Below, piece after piece: positions 1 to 8,643 of a stretch of 64,000 nt of DNA. Each line of letters begins with the position of its first letter. The stretch's first letter is position 1. Both the position numbers and the translations under genes were made by a program. The stretch spans positions 1 through 64,000 of the forward strand of contig SVES01000003.1 of assembly GCA_015057305.1 (NCBI GenBank), given 5' to 3'. The DNA is from Pseudobutyrivibrio ruminis. GTDB lineage: Bacteria > Bacillota > Clostridia > Lachnospirales > Lachnospiraceae. A model generated the notes under the pieces. The model did not search any database, was not told the origin of the DNA, and saw nothing but the letters and a program-made list of their open reading frames with translations.

Positions 1-1992
1 CGTCCAGAGACAATGCTTGGTGATACAGCTGTTGCTGTTAACCCTAAGGATGAAAGATATCAGGATATCATTGGTAAGACTGTAATGCTTCCATTTGTTA
101 ATCGTGAGATTCCAGTTATCGCTGATGAATATGTTGATATGGAATTTGGTACTGGTGTTGTTAAGATTACACCAGCTCATGACCCTAACGATTTTGAGGT
201 AGGAAAGAGACATAATCTTCCTGTAATCAATATCCTTAATGACGATGCTACTATCAATTCAAATGGTGGCGAATTTGAGGGTATGGATAGATACGAAGCT
301 CGTGACATCATCGTTAAGAAGATGGATGAAATGGGACTTCTTGTTAAGATTGAAGAACATACACATAATGTTGGAACACATGATAGATGTAAGACAACTG
401 TAGAGCCTATGGTTAAGCCACAGTGGTTTGTAGCAATGGAAGAGCTTGCTAAGCCAGCTATTGAAGCTATCAAGACAGGTGAGCTTACCTTTGTTCCTAA
501 GAACTACGATAAGACATATTTACACTGGCTTGAGAACATCCGTGATTGGTGTATTTCGCGTCAGCTTTGGTGGGGACACAGAATCCCAGCATACTACTGC
601 GAAAAGTGTGGTGAGACAGTTGTTGCCAGAGCATCTGAGGCACCAACAGTTTGCCCTAAGTGCGGACACACTCATATGAAGCAGGATGAGGATACACTTG
701 ATACATGGTTCTCATCAGCACTTTGGCCATTCTCAACACTTGGCTGGCCAGAAAACACAGAGGAGCTTGATTACTTCTATCCAACAGATGTACTTGTTAC
801 TGGATACGATATCATCTTCTTCTGGGTAATCAGAATGGTATTCTCAGGATACGCTCACACAGGAAAGTCGCCATTTTCTACAGTACTTATCCACGGCCTT
901 GTACGTGATTCACAGGGACGTAAGATGTCTAAGTCTTTAGGAAATGGTATTGACCCACTTGAAATTATTGATAAATATGGTGCAGATGCCCTTCGTCTTA
1001 CACTTATTACCGGTAACGCACCTGGAAATGATATGCGTTTCTACAACGAGCGTGTTGAAAACAGCCGTAACTTTGCTAATAAGGTATGGAATGCATCACG
1101 TTTCATCATGATGAATCTTGCTGACAATGAAGTTACAAAGCCAGTTGATGCAGACCTTGCAACAGAAGATAAGTGGATTATCTCTAAAGTAAACAGCCTT
1201 GCAAAGGATGTTACTGAGAACATGGATAAGTTTGAACTTGGTATAGCAGTTCAAAAGGTATATGATTTTATTTGGGACGAGTTCTGCGACTGGTACATCG
1301 AAATTGTAAAGCCTCGTATGTATTCTGAGGAGTATACAGCAAGCAAGAATGCAGCCCTTTGGACAGCTAAGTTTGCACTTACAAATGCACTTAAGATGCT
1401 TCACCCATTCATGCCATTTATCACAGAAGAAATCTTCTGCACACTTCAGAGCGAAGAGGAAACAATTATGCTTTCTGCTTGGCCTGAATTTGATGAGGCA
1501 ATGAACTTCCCAGCTGAGGAAGCAAAGGTAGAGCGTGCAAAGGATGTTGTTCGTGGCATGAGACAGCTTCGTACAGATATGGATGTTCCACCTTCAAAGA
1601 AGGCAGCTATCCATATTGTTGCAGATGATGCAGATGTAAGAGCAACATTTGATGAGATTACACCAATCTTCAAGACTCTTGCTGGTGCAACAGAGGTATT
1701 CATCCAGGCAGATAAGACTGGCATTTCTGATGATGCAGTTTCAGCTGTAATTCCAGATGCTACCCTTTTCGTTCCACTTGAGGACCTTGTGGATTTCGAA
1801 AAGGAAAAGGAGCGTCTCACAAAAGAAAAAGAAAAGCTTGAAAAAGAGCTGGCACGTTCGCGCGGAATGCTTTCAAATGAGAAATTCATGAGCAAAGCAC
1901 CAGAGGCAAAGGTTGCAGAAGAACGTGAGAAGCTGGCAAAATACGAAGCAATGATGGCACAGGTTGAGGCACGTTTAGCTTCTATGCGTTAG
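1..1992 (+). CDS. valS: Valine--tRNA ligase, 5'-truncated by window edge
   Basis: Class I aminoacyl-tRNA synthetase that charges tRNA-Val in the cytoplasm. The reading frame is open from base 1, and the first residues (RPETMLGDTAVAV) are the editing-domain start that follows the first third of ValRS, so the N-terminal HIGH half lies upstream of the window. Visible here are the rest of the editing domain, a zinc-binding CEKCGE...CPKCG pair, the KMSKS signature (GRKMSKSLGNGIDP), the anticodon-binding helical domain, and a Lys/Glu-rich C-terminal coiled coil ending in RLASMR, as is typical of ValRS. The stop is followed directly by a repeat-rich spacer. Identification is firm; only the 5' end is missing. 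Confidence 0.97.
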   Translation, partial: RPETMLGDTAVAVNPKDERYQDIIGKTVMLPFVNREIPVIADEYVDMEFGTGVVKITPAHDPNDFEVGKRHNLPVINILNDDATINSNGGEFEGMDRYEARDIIVKKMDEMGLLVKIEEHTHNVGTHDRCKTTVEPMVKPQWFVAMEELAKPAIEAIKTGELTFVPKNYDKTYLHWLENIRDWCISRQLWWGHRIPAYYCEKCGETVVARASEAPTVCPKCGHTHMKQDEDTLDTWFSSALWPFSTLGWPENTEELDYFYPTDVLVTGYDIIFFWVIRMVFSGYAHTGKSPFSTVLIHGLVRDSQGRKMSKSLGNGIDPLEIIDKYGADALRLTLITGNAPGNDMRFYNERVENSRNFANKVWNASRFIMMNLADNEVTKPVDADLATEDKWIISKVNSLAKDVTENMDKFELGIAVQKVYDFIWDEFCDWYIEIVKPRMYSEEYTASKNAALWTAKFALTNALKMLHPFMPFITEEIFCTLQSEEETIMLSAWPEFDEAMNFPAEEAKVERAKDVVRGMRQLRTDMDVPPSKKAAIHIVADDADVRATFDEITPIFKTLAGATEVFIQADKTGISDDAVSAVIPDATLFVPLEDLVDFEKEKERLTKEKEKLEKELARSRGMLSNEKFMSKAPEAKVAEEREKLAKYEAMMAQVEARLASMR

Positions 1993-1997
1993 GCTTT

Positions 1998-2045
1998 GGC
2001 TAGCCTACGCCAGTGGCTAGCCTGCGCAAATGGCTAGCCTACGCG
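1998..2045. repeat. 17-bp direct repeat, three tandem copies
   Basis: The motif GGCTAGCCTACGC starts at 1998, 2015 and 2032, giving a period of 17 bp. The middle copy has one change (GCCTGCGC). It begins six bases after the valS stop and contains the self-complementary GGCTAGCC. I see no coding role. It belongs to a 341-bp spacer made almost wholly of repeats. Confidence 0.8.
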
Positions 2046-2061
2046 TGTTACAGCTATCTAC

Positions 2062-2144
2062 GCCAGTTACGGCTACAAGCATTATATTACTTCGCTCAAC
2101 AACACGTTTCGCTTAAGTAATATAATAGCTTGATGCCTACTGGC
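2062..2144 (-). repeat. Short bulged-hairpin intergenic element, copy 1
   Basis: Imperfect palindrome, read on the minus strand. Outer arms GCCAGTAG and CCGTAACTGGC are followed inward by CAAGC/GCTTG, then a perfect 12-bp pairing (ATTATATTACTT with AAGTAATATAAT) around a loop that begins AAGCGAA and ends GAGCG. The same order of parts, with different stem bases, occurs at 2220-2305, 16041-16140 and 61324-61407. This suggests a structured RNA or a mobile hairpin rather than a simple terminator, since no T-tract follows. Confidence 0.75.
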
Positions 2145-2219
2145 TTATTCTACGAAGCGCTTGCGGCCTACACGCTTACGATGCGAATAGCTTGATGTAT
2201 GCAGAATTATGTATAAATA

Positions 2220-2305
2220 GCTCGTAGCAGACAAGCTATTATAATTCTCAAGCGAAGCATTTTTAGCTGAGCGGAGAATTCATAATGCTTGTCGGCGTAA
2301 CGAGC
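2220..2305 (+). repeat. Short bulged-hairpin intergenic element, copy 2
   Basis: Outer arms GCTCGTAGC and GCGTAACGAGC, then GACAAGC/GCTTGTC, then an AT-rich helix closed by AATTCTC/GAGAATT. The inner loop starts AAGCGAAGC and ends GCTGAGCG. It ends 28 bases before the deoC start codon, so it would sit in the deoC leader if transcribed from upstream. Together with copy 1 and the 17-bp repeats it fills the valS-deoC spacer; the 75 bases between copies 1 and 2 hold nothing I recognise. Confidence 0.75.
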
Positions 2306-2333
2306 GAGCCATACGAATAGGAGGATATAAATA

Positions 2334-3011
2334 ATGGATATTAAGAATATTTTAAGCAAATGCGATCACACTTTACTTGGTGTTGACGCAACATGGAACG
2401 ACATAAAGGGTATTGTAGATGATGGAATGAAGTACGAGACTGCGTCTGTATGTATTCCAGCTAGCTTTGTAAAGCAGGCTGCAGAGTATGTTAAGGAGCA
2501 GGGGGGACATCTTCCAATCTGTACAGTTATAGGTTTCCCTAACGGCTATGCTACAACAGCATCTAAGTGCTTTATGGCAAGCGATGCTGTAGATAACGGT
2601 GCTTCAGAAGTAGATATGGTTATCAATGTAGGTTGGGTTAAGGAAGGCAGATATGATGATGTTCTTGCTGAAATCAACGCAATCAAGGCAGCTTGCAAGG
2701 GCAAGCTTTTAAAAGTTATCATCGAGTGCTGCCTACTTACAGATGAAGAGAAGATTAAGATGTGCGAAGTTGTTTCAAACTCTGATGCAGATTACATCAA
2801 GACATCTACAGGCTTCTCTACAGGCGGAGCTACATTTGATGATATCAAGCTTATGGCAGACCACATGACAAACGGCAAGCTTATTAAGGCAGCAGGTGGT
2901 ATTGCATCACTTGAGGATGCACAGAAGTTCATCGACCTTGGGGCAAGCAGACTTGGCACTAGCCGTGTTGTTAAGGCTGTTAAAGGTCTTCCAAATGATG
3001 GAAAGTACTAA
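2334..3011 (+). CDS. deoC: Deoxyribose-phosphate aldolase
   Basis: Cleaves 2-deoxyribose 5-phosphate to glyceraldehyde 3-phosphate and acetaldehyde, the last step of deoxynucleoside catabolism, in the cytoplasm. The 225-residue length is normal for the short class I bacterial form. The Schiff-base lysine lies in DYIKTSTGF (about residue 156), and the phosphate-binding [11 protein letters not shown] follows near residue 187. The start follows AGGAGG with normal spacing. It is not in the same operon as the nucleoside uptake genes at 7.5-16 kb, but it complements them by consuming deoxyribose phosphate. Confidence 0.96.
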   Translation: MDIKNILSKCDHTLLGVDATWNDIKGIVDDGMKYETASVCIPASFVKQAAEYVKEQGGHLPICTVIGFPNGYATTASKCFMASDAVDNGASEVDMVINVGWVKEGRYDDVLAEINAIKAACKGKLLKVIIECCLLTDEEKIKMCEVVSNSDADYIKTSTGFSTGGATFDDIKLMADHMTNGKLIKAAGGIASLEDAQKFIDLGASRLGTSRVVKAVKGLPNDGKY

Positions 3012-3176
3012 AGAATATTTTATTTATTGTGAAAAATTAATGAAAAAATATATAAAAAGCGAAAATTTCATGACAAATTTCTCATAAATAACTATAATTA
3101 TCTTGAAACTGTTCTTATTACTCATTATTTTAAGAATAATCGTATTTTACTAGGCTTTGCATTTATGCAAAGGCGT

Positions 3177-3197
3177 ATCTGGCGAAGCCAGATTTTT
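3177..3197 (+). terminator. Hairpin with short T-tract after deoC
   Basis: ATCTGGC and GCCAGAT pair around GAA and are followed by TTTT. It lies 165 bases after the deoC stop, in a 251-bp AT-rich spacer that otherwise holds a second small hairpin (TTTGCATTTATGCAAAG) and two possible sigma-A promoters (TTGAAA-17-TATTTT from 3103, TTGATT-17-TATGTA near 3195) that I cannot choose between. Confidence 0.5.
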
Positions 3198-3262
3198 GAT
3201 TTCATCAGAAACAGAAGTTATGTAGGACAGTTTTAAAAAGATATAATTATTTCGGGGGACGT

Positions 3263-4666
3263 ATGGCTCAGCCAATTAGCGCATCAGCACCAAAAGTACA
3301 GGTCTCATCTAATGGCTTAGAAGCAACACTTACTTTTAAGATTCCAGATGGGAAAAATGAAGTGCCTAAGTTTACTGCTGCACAGTTGCTTGGGTTCTTG
3401 AATAGCGCCAACGTTACCTTTGGAATAGATCAGGAAATGCTGGCTAGGCTGGCAGAAAGTCCTATATTTGGGCGTCCTGTAAAGGTGGCAGAAGGTACTG
3501 CCCAGCAGCAGGGTACACCTGGGTATTTTGAATATCATTTTGATAGAGATTTTAATCGAAAGCCAACTATTCGCCCAGACGGAACCGCAGATTACATGAC
3601 CATAAAAACCATTGAAACTGTTAAGGAAGGAGATGTCATTGCCACATATCATCCTGCAGTTCAGGGCTCAAGAGGAATGTCTGTTAGAGGCCAAATTTTG
3701 GAGCCTAAGCCAGTGAGGGATTTGCCTCCGCTAATTGGTAGAGGCTTTGACAGATCCAATGACAACCTTACCTACACAGCGAAAATCGATGGCAAAATAG
3801 AGATTAATCAAGGCAAAATACTGATATCTCCAGTGCATGAGGTGCATGGAGATGTAGGAATTGAAACTGGCAACATTAAATTTAATGGTGATGTTATTAT
3901 TCACGGCGGTGTCCATGATGGCGCTGTGATTGATGCAGCCGGGAATGTGATTATACATGGTCTTATAGAAGACTGTGATATTCGTACAGGCAAGGATTTG
4001 TTTTTACTTTCTGGCGTAAAGGGAAATGAAAAAACTATAATAGATTGTAAAGGTTCAATTACTGCTCAATTTGTGGAATATGCTATAATATCCTGTGCAG
4101 GTAATATTACAGCAGATTACTTTTTTAAGAGCAAGATTTCCTGTGATGGAAAGATTGAGCTAAATGGAAACAATGCTTCTATTATCGGGGGTTATGTTTC
4201 TGCCGTTCAAGGCATAGAAGTAAATGATATTGGCAATTCCTTTGGCACAACTACAACTGTAGCAGTTGGTGTTGATATTGAAAGGGCTGCTGAATACGAA
4301 ATGCTGGCAAAAAAAATTGCAGCAATCAATTCTAACGTTCAGAAGATAAAAAAAGGTATAGAAGAATTTGACCGGCTTGGGCAGGAGCGTGGCATTAATT
4401 ACAAAGAGGATCCCAGACGAATGCAACTTCTCAGGGTTAGAATTCGTGATGAGGCAGTTGTATTAGAGGAAACTAAAAAGCTAAATAGAATGAAGGATGT
4501 TATTGTGTCTGGCAGGGGTGCGACTATCAAGGTTTTTAGACGTATGCATGCAGGTTGCAATATCTCTGTGGATGACCATCATGTATCAATAACTGAAAGT
4601 CATGATCAGGTTGAGGCAGAAAAAAGTGAAGAAGGTATTCGTTTAGTTAAAATTCAACAGGAATAA
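3263..4666 (+). CDS. DUF342 / FapA-family protein
   Basis: A 467-residue member of the DUF342 (FapA, 'flagellar assembly protein A') family. Seen in order: an N-terminal region of about 170 residues; a Gly/Val/Ile-rich repetitive stretch (about 190-330, for example KFNGDVIIHGGVHDGAVIDAAGNVIIHG) that fits the family's parallel beta-helix; a helical coiled-coil segment (about 335-420); and a short beta tail. No signal peptide or membrane segment. The start follows a GGGGG run. It opens an operon with a 47-aa protein, a TPR protein and an HD-GYP protein. Biochemical function in this family is poorly defined; a link to flagellar or surface-polymer assembly is only inference. Confidence 0.85.
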   Translation: MAQPISASAPKVQVSSNGLEATLTFKIPDGKNEVPKFTAAQLLGFLNSANVTFGIDQEMLARLAESPIFGRPVKVAEGTAQQQGTPGYFEYHFDRDFNRKPTIRPDGTADYMTIKTIETVKEGDVIATYHPAVQGSRGMSVRGQILEPKPVRDLPPLIGRGFDRSNDNLTYTAKIDGKIEINQGKILISPVHEVHGDVGIETGNIKFNGDVIIHGGVHDGAVIDAAGNVIIHGLIEDCDIRTGKDLFLLSGVKGNEKTIIDCKGSITAQFVEYAIISCAGNITADYFFKSKISCDGKIELNGNNASIIGGYVSAVQGIEVNDIGNSFGTTTTVAVGVDIERAAEYEMLAKKIAAINSNVQKIKKGIEEFDRLGQERGINYKEDPRRMQLLRVRIRDEAVVLEETKKLNRMKDVIVSGRGATIKVFRRMHAGCNISVDDHHVSITESHDQVEAEKSEEGIRLVKIQQE

Positions 4667-4675
4667 GGGAATAAA

Positions 4676-4819
4676 ATGATAGATTTTGAAGAGGAATTAA
4701 AAAAATACGAGCCTGCCATAGAGGTTGAGCAGGCTGAGGAAGATATAAAAGCACGTGATTTAACAGATTTGACGGATTTGCTTTTTAATATGACAGCACA
4801 AAACAATGGGACAAAATAA
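4676..4819 (+). CDS. Small acidic protein, 47 aa, unknown function
   Basis: The frame begins ATG at 4676 and reads MIDFEEELKKYEPAIEVEQ..., ending QNNGTK before TAA. It is acidic and predicted helical, with no membrane segment. It lies 9 bases after the DUF342 stop and 28 bases before the TPR gene, so it is almost certainly co-transcribed. A weak GGGA at 4668-4671 precedes the start. Similar short proteins beginning with an FEEELKK-like segment are, from memory, common in Lachnospiraceae, but I cannot name a function. Confidence 0.7.
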   Translation: MIDFEEELKKYEPAIEVEQAEEDIKARDLTDLTDLLFNMTAQNNGTK

Positions 4820-4847
4820 GTTTTTAGTTGGTACTGGAGAATAATTG

Positions 4848-6242
4848 ATGCAATGTTTTATGTGTGGCGCCGACGTTGGAAATAGCAAGGTTTGCTATAA
4901 CTGCGGCGCTGATATATTGTTATACAAACAAATTATATACACTTCATATGTATTCTATAATCAAGGTCTGGAAAAGGCTAGGGTCAAAGACTTATCTGGA
5001 GCCATAGAATCTTTAAAATCAGCACTTCAATATTATAAATACAATACCAGAGCAAGAAATCTGTTGGGCTTGTGCTATTACCAGACAGGTGAGCTTGTGC
5101 GCGCTATTAACGAGTGGGTGCTTTCGAAAAATTTACAGGAGGATAATCCTGATGCGGATAGATATCTTGCTGAAATCGAAAATGCCACTGGTATGCTCAC
5201 AAAGGTTAATTCTACGATAAAAAAATACAATCAAGCCATAGAATACTGCAGATCTGGAAGCAGAGATTTGGCTATGATTCAATTGAAAAAGGTAATTAGC
5301 CAGAATCCAAATTTTGTAAGAGCCCATCAGCTGCTGGGATTGTTGTACATTCATGAAAAGAAATATGCAGATGCCAGAAAGGTTTTGCTACAGGCATCTA
5401 AAATTGATAACAATAATACTACAACAATTCGTTACATACATGAAGTAAAGGAAGGCTTGAAGGACCAGAATACAGGACGCAGAAGACGAAAGAATGATAC
5501 TGTTTCATTTTCTGATGGAAATGATACGGTGATAATGTCTGAAAAATCCTTCAAAAGCATGTTGGATAATTCCAGAGCTAGCTTTGTAAATATATTGCTT
5601 GGACTTATTATTGGACTTTTAATATGTTTCTTTTTAGTTGTTCCAACTGTTAAGGATAATATTAAAGGTGGAAATACTGAGACAATCCTGTCATTAAATG
5701 AAGCTTTGGCAGAGGCTAGTACAGAAAAAGAAAACCTACAGGCGGAAATAGATACTCTTAAGGAAAGTCTTAGCGCATATGATGACAAGCAGGATGTAGC
5801 CACATCCTATGATAATCTATTCGCAGCACAAAACTACTATAGCTCAGGGGATAGTGTTACAGCCAGTGAGTATATTCAGCTTGTTACAAAGGATGTTCTT
5901 GGTGAACAAGGAAAACAGGCATATGATACGCTATATGCTCAGCTTTCACCAACTATTCTGCAGGGATATTATGAGGACGGCAATAATTTTTACACAGAAG
6001 AAAATTATGAAAGCGCTATCATAAACTTTAAAACAGTTGTTGATATGGATGAAACCTATAATAGTGGCGCTGCACTGTTTTTATTAGGTGATTGTTATAG
6101 ACTTACAGGGCAAAACGATTTAGCCTTAGAATGTTTCGAACGGGTTGTTGAATTGTATCCAAGTAATAAATGGGGCAAGCAGGCAAAAGTTTATATTGCA
6201 GCAGATGATACCGAATTGGATGCAAAGGAAATAGGGGAATAG
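4848..6242 (+). CDS. Membrane-anchored TPR protein with N-terminal zinc ribbon
   Basis: A 464-residue protein. The N-terminus has two CxxC knuckles (CFMCG, CYNCG) forming a zinc ribbon. TPR-like helices follow (about 25-205), then a basic patch (GRRRRKND), one transmembrane helix (about 248-268, NILLGLIIGLLICFF), a coiled coil, and C-terminal TPRs (about 390-455). The cytoplasmic side is therefore the zinc ribbon and first TPR block, with the second block outside; this topology follows from the basic patch before the helix. I chose ATG 4848 over an in-frame TTG one codon earlier because GGAGA lies about 8 bases upstream. It is probably a scaffold for protein contacts; the partner is unknown. 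Confidence 0.8.
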   Translation: MQCFMCGADVGNSKVCYNCGADILLYKQIIYTSYVFYNQGLEKARVKDLSGAIESLKSALQYYKYNTRARNLLGLCYYQTGELVRAINEWVLSKNLQEDNPDADRYLAEIENATGMLTKVNSTIKKYNQAIEYCRSGSRDLAMIQLKKVISQNPNFVRAHQLLGLLYIHEKKYADARKVLLQASKIDNNNTTTIRYIHEVKEGLKDQNTGRRRRKNDTVSFSDGNDTVIMSEKSFKSMLDNSRASFVNILLGLIIGLLICFFLVVPTVKDNIKGGNTETILSLNEALAEASTEKENLQAEIDTLKESLSAYDDKQDVATSYDNLFAAQNYYSSGDSVTASEYIQLVTKDVLGEQGKQAYDTLYAQLSPTILQGYYEDGNNFYTEENYESAIINFKTVVDMDETYNSGAALFLLGDCYRLTGQNDLALECFERVVELYPSNKWGKQAKVYIAADDTELDAKEIGE

Positions 6243-6265
6243 CATGTAGTAATGGAGAATTGACT

Positions 6266-7363
6266 ATGAGGCGCATTGATGTAAATGACATAAAACCGGG
6301 TATGTTGTTGGCTGAAAAAATAATCAGTCCCAAAGGGCAGATTTTGGCATTGGAAAATACTCCTGTTTCAGCTCAACAGCTATTGCATCTCACATACTAT
6401 GGAATCAAAGAGCTGAGTATTCAGGATGAAGAAGATGCAATAAAAAAATATGATTTTGATGCACCTGATGAGTTCGTAGGAGAGACCCAATCCTGGCGAA
6501 TCATCAATAGTCAGGAATTTGTTGAATTTAAAAGAGCATATGAAAAATGTTCCAGCCAACTAGAACAAATAATAGATGATTTTGTAAATAAACAGGGAAC
6601 GCTGGAAAATGAAAAGCTTTTAGCGGATATTCACTCTGTTTTTGAAAAGCATTCTACTGGCCTGGGGATAATGGCCATGATGCTTAATATACAAGAAATC
6701 GATACAGATACTTATAAACATTCTGTTAATGTTGCAATCATATCAAGAGTTTGTGGCGGATGGCTTGGTATTACCGATGAAAAGGAGCTGGATGTATTAA
6801 CTATGTGTGGTTTGTACCATGACATAGGTAAATCCCTTATTCCAAGAGATATTCTGACTAAGACAGAGCCTCTTTCAGCAGATGAATTTGGAAGAATAGC
6901 GGAGCATCCCCTTTTAGGATATAATCTTCTAAGTGACGTCGCTATTGATAGAAGAATAAAGCTGGCTGCATTGCAGCACCACGAAAGAAACGATGGAAGT
7001 GGCTATCCTTACGGATTGACGAAGGATTTTATTAATCTTTATTCGAAAATAGTGGCTATCACAGATGTTTATGATGCTATGACAGCGGATCGCTGTTATA
7101 GAGCAGGCATTTGTCCCTTTGAAGTCATAGCACAGTTTATGCGACAGGACAAAGCGAAATATGATCAAAATGTTCTGCAGGTATTTTTACTAAATATAGC
7201 GGAATCATATATAGGCACAGGTGTGTTATTGTCAGATAACAGCCGAGGAATGATTACAATGATAAATAAGGACGCACTTTCGAGTCCGTTGATTAAGCTA
7301 GAAAATGGTGATTTTGTGGATTTAAATTCCCGCACCGATTTATTTATCAGGGCTTGCATCTAG
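6266..7363 (+). CDS. HD-GYP domain phosphodiesterase
   Basis: A 365-residue cytoplasmic protein. A regulatory N-terminal region (about 1-130, opening RRIDVNDIKPGMLLAEKI as in many HD-GYP proteins) is followed by an HD-GYP domain. The metal motif YHDIGKS lies near residue 185 and the diagnostic HHERNDGSGYP near 238, so hydrolysis of cyclic di-GMP is the expected activity. ATG 6266 is preferred over an in-frame TTG at 6260 because GGAGA lies upstream at a suitable distance. It is the last gene of the DUF342-TPR operon, which suggests that operon acts in c-di-GMP-controlled surface or motility functions. Confidence 0.9.
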   Translation: MRRIDVNDIKPGMLLAEKIISPKGQILALENTPVSAQQLLHLTYYGIKELSIQDEEDAIKKYDFDAPDEFVGETQSWRIINSQEFVEFKRAYEKCSSQLEQIIDDFVNKQGTLENEKLLADIHSVFEKHSTGLGIMAMMLNIQEIDTDTYKHSVNVAIISRVCGGWLGITDEKELDVLTMCGLYHDIGKSLIPRDILTKTEPLSADEFGRIAEHPLLGYNLLSDVAIDRRIKLAALQHHERNDGSGYPYGLTKDFINLYSKIVAITDVYDAMTADRCYRAGICPFEVIAQFMRQDKAKYDQNVLQVFLLNIAESYIGTGVLLSDNSRGMITMINKDALSSPLIKLENGDFVDLNSRTDLFIRACI

Positions 7364-7424
7364 CTGGCAAGACAGTAATGGTCATAGCTGGGAAAATAGT
7401 TTATTTTTTATTTAATTTTTTCAG

Positions 7425-7478
7425 TAGACATATGACCGCATAGGGGTGTACAATACAGTTATTATTGCTGTTATTGTA
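7425..7478 (+). promoter_or_regulatory. Promoter and overlapping dyad before the BMP gene
   Basis: TAGACA (7425-7430) and TACAAT (7449-7454) are separated by 18 bp, a plausible sigma-A promoter. A dyad TACAATACAG / CTGTTATTGTA (7449-7478) starts at the -10 box and could be an operator or a leader hairpin. I find no purine riboswitch here. Confidence 0.5.
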
Positions 7479-7514
7479 ATAAAAAACAATAAGGGAAAGA
7501 GAAGGAGAAATCTA

Positions 7515-8606
7515 ATGAAAAAGAAGATTTTAGCCGCACTTTTATGTGCAACAATGGCAGTATCTATGATGGCTTGTGGTAGTGCTTCAGACACAGCATC
7601 AAACACAGATACAGCTGCAGAGAGCAGTGAGGCAGGCGCTGATGCTGAGGCAACTGCTGATGCTTCAGAGTTTAAGATTGGTCTTGTTACTGATGTAGGT
7701 GGTGTTAACGATCAGTCATTTAACCAGTCAGCTTGGGAGGGTCTCCAGGAAGCAGAGAGCAAGCTTGGAGTTACAGTTAACTACCTTGAGTCTAAGACTG
7801 ATTCAGATTACAACGGAAACATCGAGAGCTTTATTGACGAAGATTATGATTTAATTATCTGCGTAGGTTACATGCTTGCAGATGCTACAAAGGCAGCAGC
7901 TGAGGCTAACCCAGATGTTAACTTTGCAATTATCGATGATGCTTCAATCGACCTTGACAATGTTACAAGTCTTACATTCAAGGCTGAGCAGGCTTCTTAC
8001 TTAGTAGGTTATGTTGCAGGTCTTACAACAGAGAAGAACAATGTTGGTATCGTTCTTGGTATGGCTTCAGAGACAATGCACGGCTTTGGTTATGGTTACA
8101 CAGCTGGTGTTCTTGATGCTAATCCAGAATGTAAGGTACAGCAGATTAATGCAAACACATTCTCAGATTCAGCAGTAGGTAAGACATCTGCAAACACAAT
8201 GATTACAAATGGTGCAGATATTATCTTCCAGGCAGCTGGTGCAACAGGTATTGGTGTTATCGAAGCTTGTAACGAAGCTGGCGATGGTATCTATGCAATC
8301 GGTGTAGACCAGGATCAGGCATATCTTGCTCCAGATACAGTTCTTACATCAGCAATGAAGAGAGTTGACGTAGCTGTTTATGATACAGTAGAAGATTTAG
8401 TTAACGGCGAGCTTAAGGGCGGTAACGTAGTTTATGACCTTGCTGCAGGTGGTGTTGATATCGCACCTACACAGGATCTTCTTTCACCAGACGTTATCTC
8501 AGCAGTTGAAGACGTAAAGAAAAAGATTGTAAGCGGCGAAATCACAGTTCCAGCTACACAGGAAGAGTTTGAAGCAGCTTACGGTGATGTATACGAATTA
8601 GACTAA
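7515..8606 (+). CDS. BMP-family nucleoside-binding lipoprotein
   Basis: Solute-binding protein of the basic membrane protein (PnrA/BmpA) family, expected to bind purine or pyrimidine nucleosides at the outer face of the membrane. 363 residues. The signal peptide ends in a lipobox with the lipidated Cys at position 21 (SMMACG). The family sequence GLVTDVGGVNDQSFNQSAW follows a Ser/Thr/Ala-rich linker, and later IIFQAAGATGIGV and AIGVDQDQ are typical. The start is ATG 7515, 8 bases after AAGGAG; an upstream in-frame start would spoil the signal peptide. It is the first gene of an operon with the matching ABC ATPase and permeases, cdd and add. Confidence 0.93.
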   Translation: MKKKILAALLCATMAVSMMACGSASDTASNTDTAAESSEAGADAEATADASEFKIGLVTDVGGVNDQSFNQSAWEGLQEAESKLGVTVNYLESKTDSDYNGNIESFIDEDYDLIICVGYMLADATKAAAEANPDVNFAIIDDASIDLDNVTSLTFKAEQASYLVGYVAGLTTEKNNVGIVLGMASETMHGFGYGYTAGVLDANPECKVQQINANTFSDSAVGKTSANTMITNGADIIFQAAGATGIGVIEACNEAGDGIYAIGVDQDQAYLAPDTVLTSAMKRVDVAVYDTVEDLVNGELKGGNVVYDLAAGGVDIAPTQDLLSPDVISAVEDVKKKIVSGEITVPATQEEFEAAYGDVYELD

Positions 8607-8643
8607 GTTTAGTCGAAAACAAAATAAGTTCTAGATGATGAGA

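Noticed and set aside
1998..2045. Possible CRISPR repeats after valS
   Set aside because: The units are contiguous 17-mers with no spacer sequence between them and no cas genes nearby.
7364..7514. Guanine/adenine riboswitch before the nucleoside-binding protein gene
   Set aside because: The conserved purine-riboswitch core is absent; only a simple dyad overlapping the -10 box is seen.
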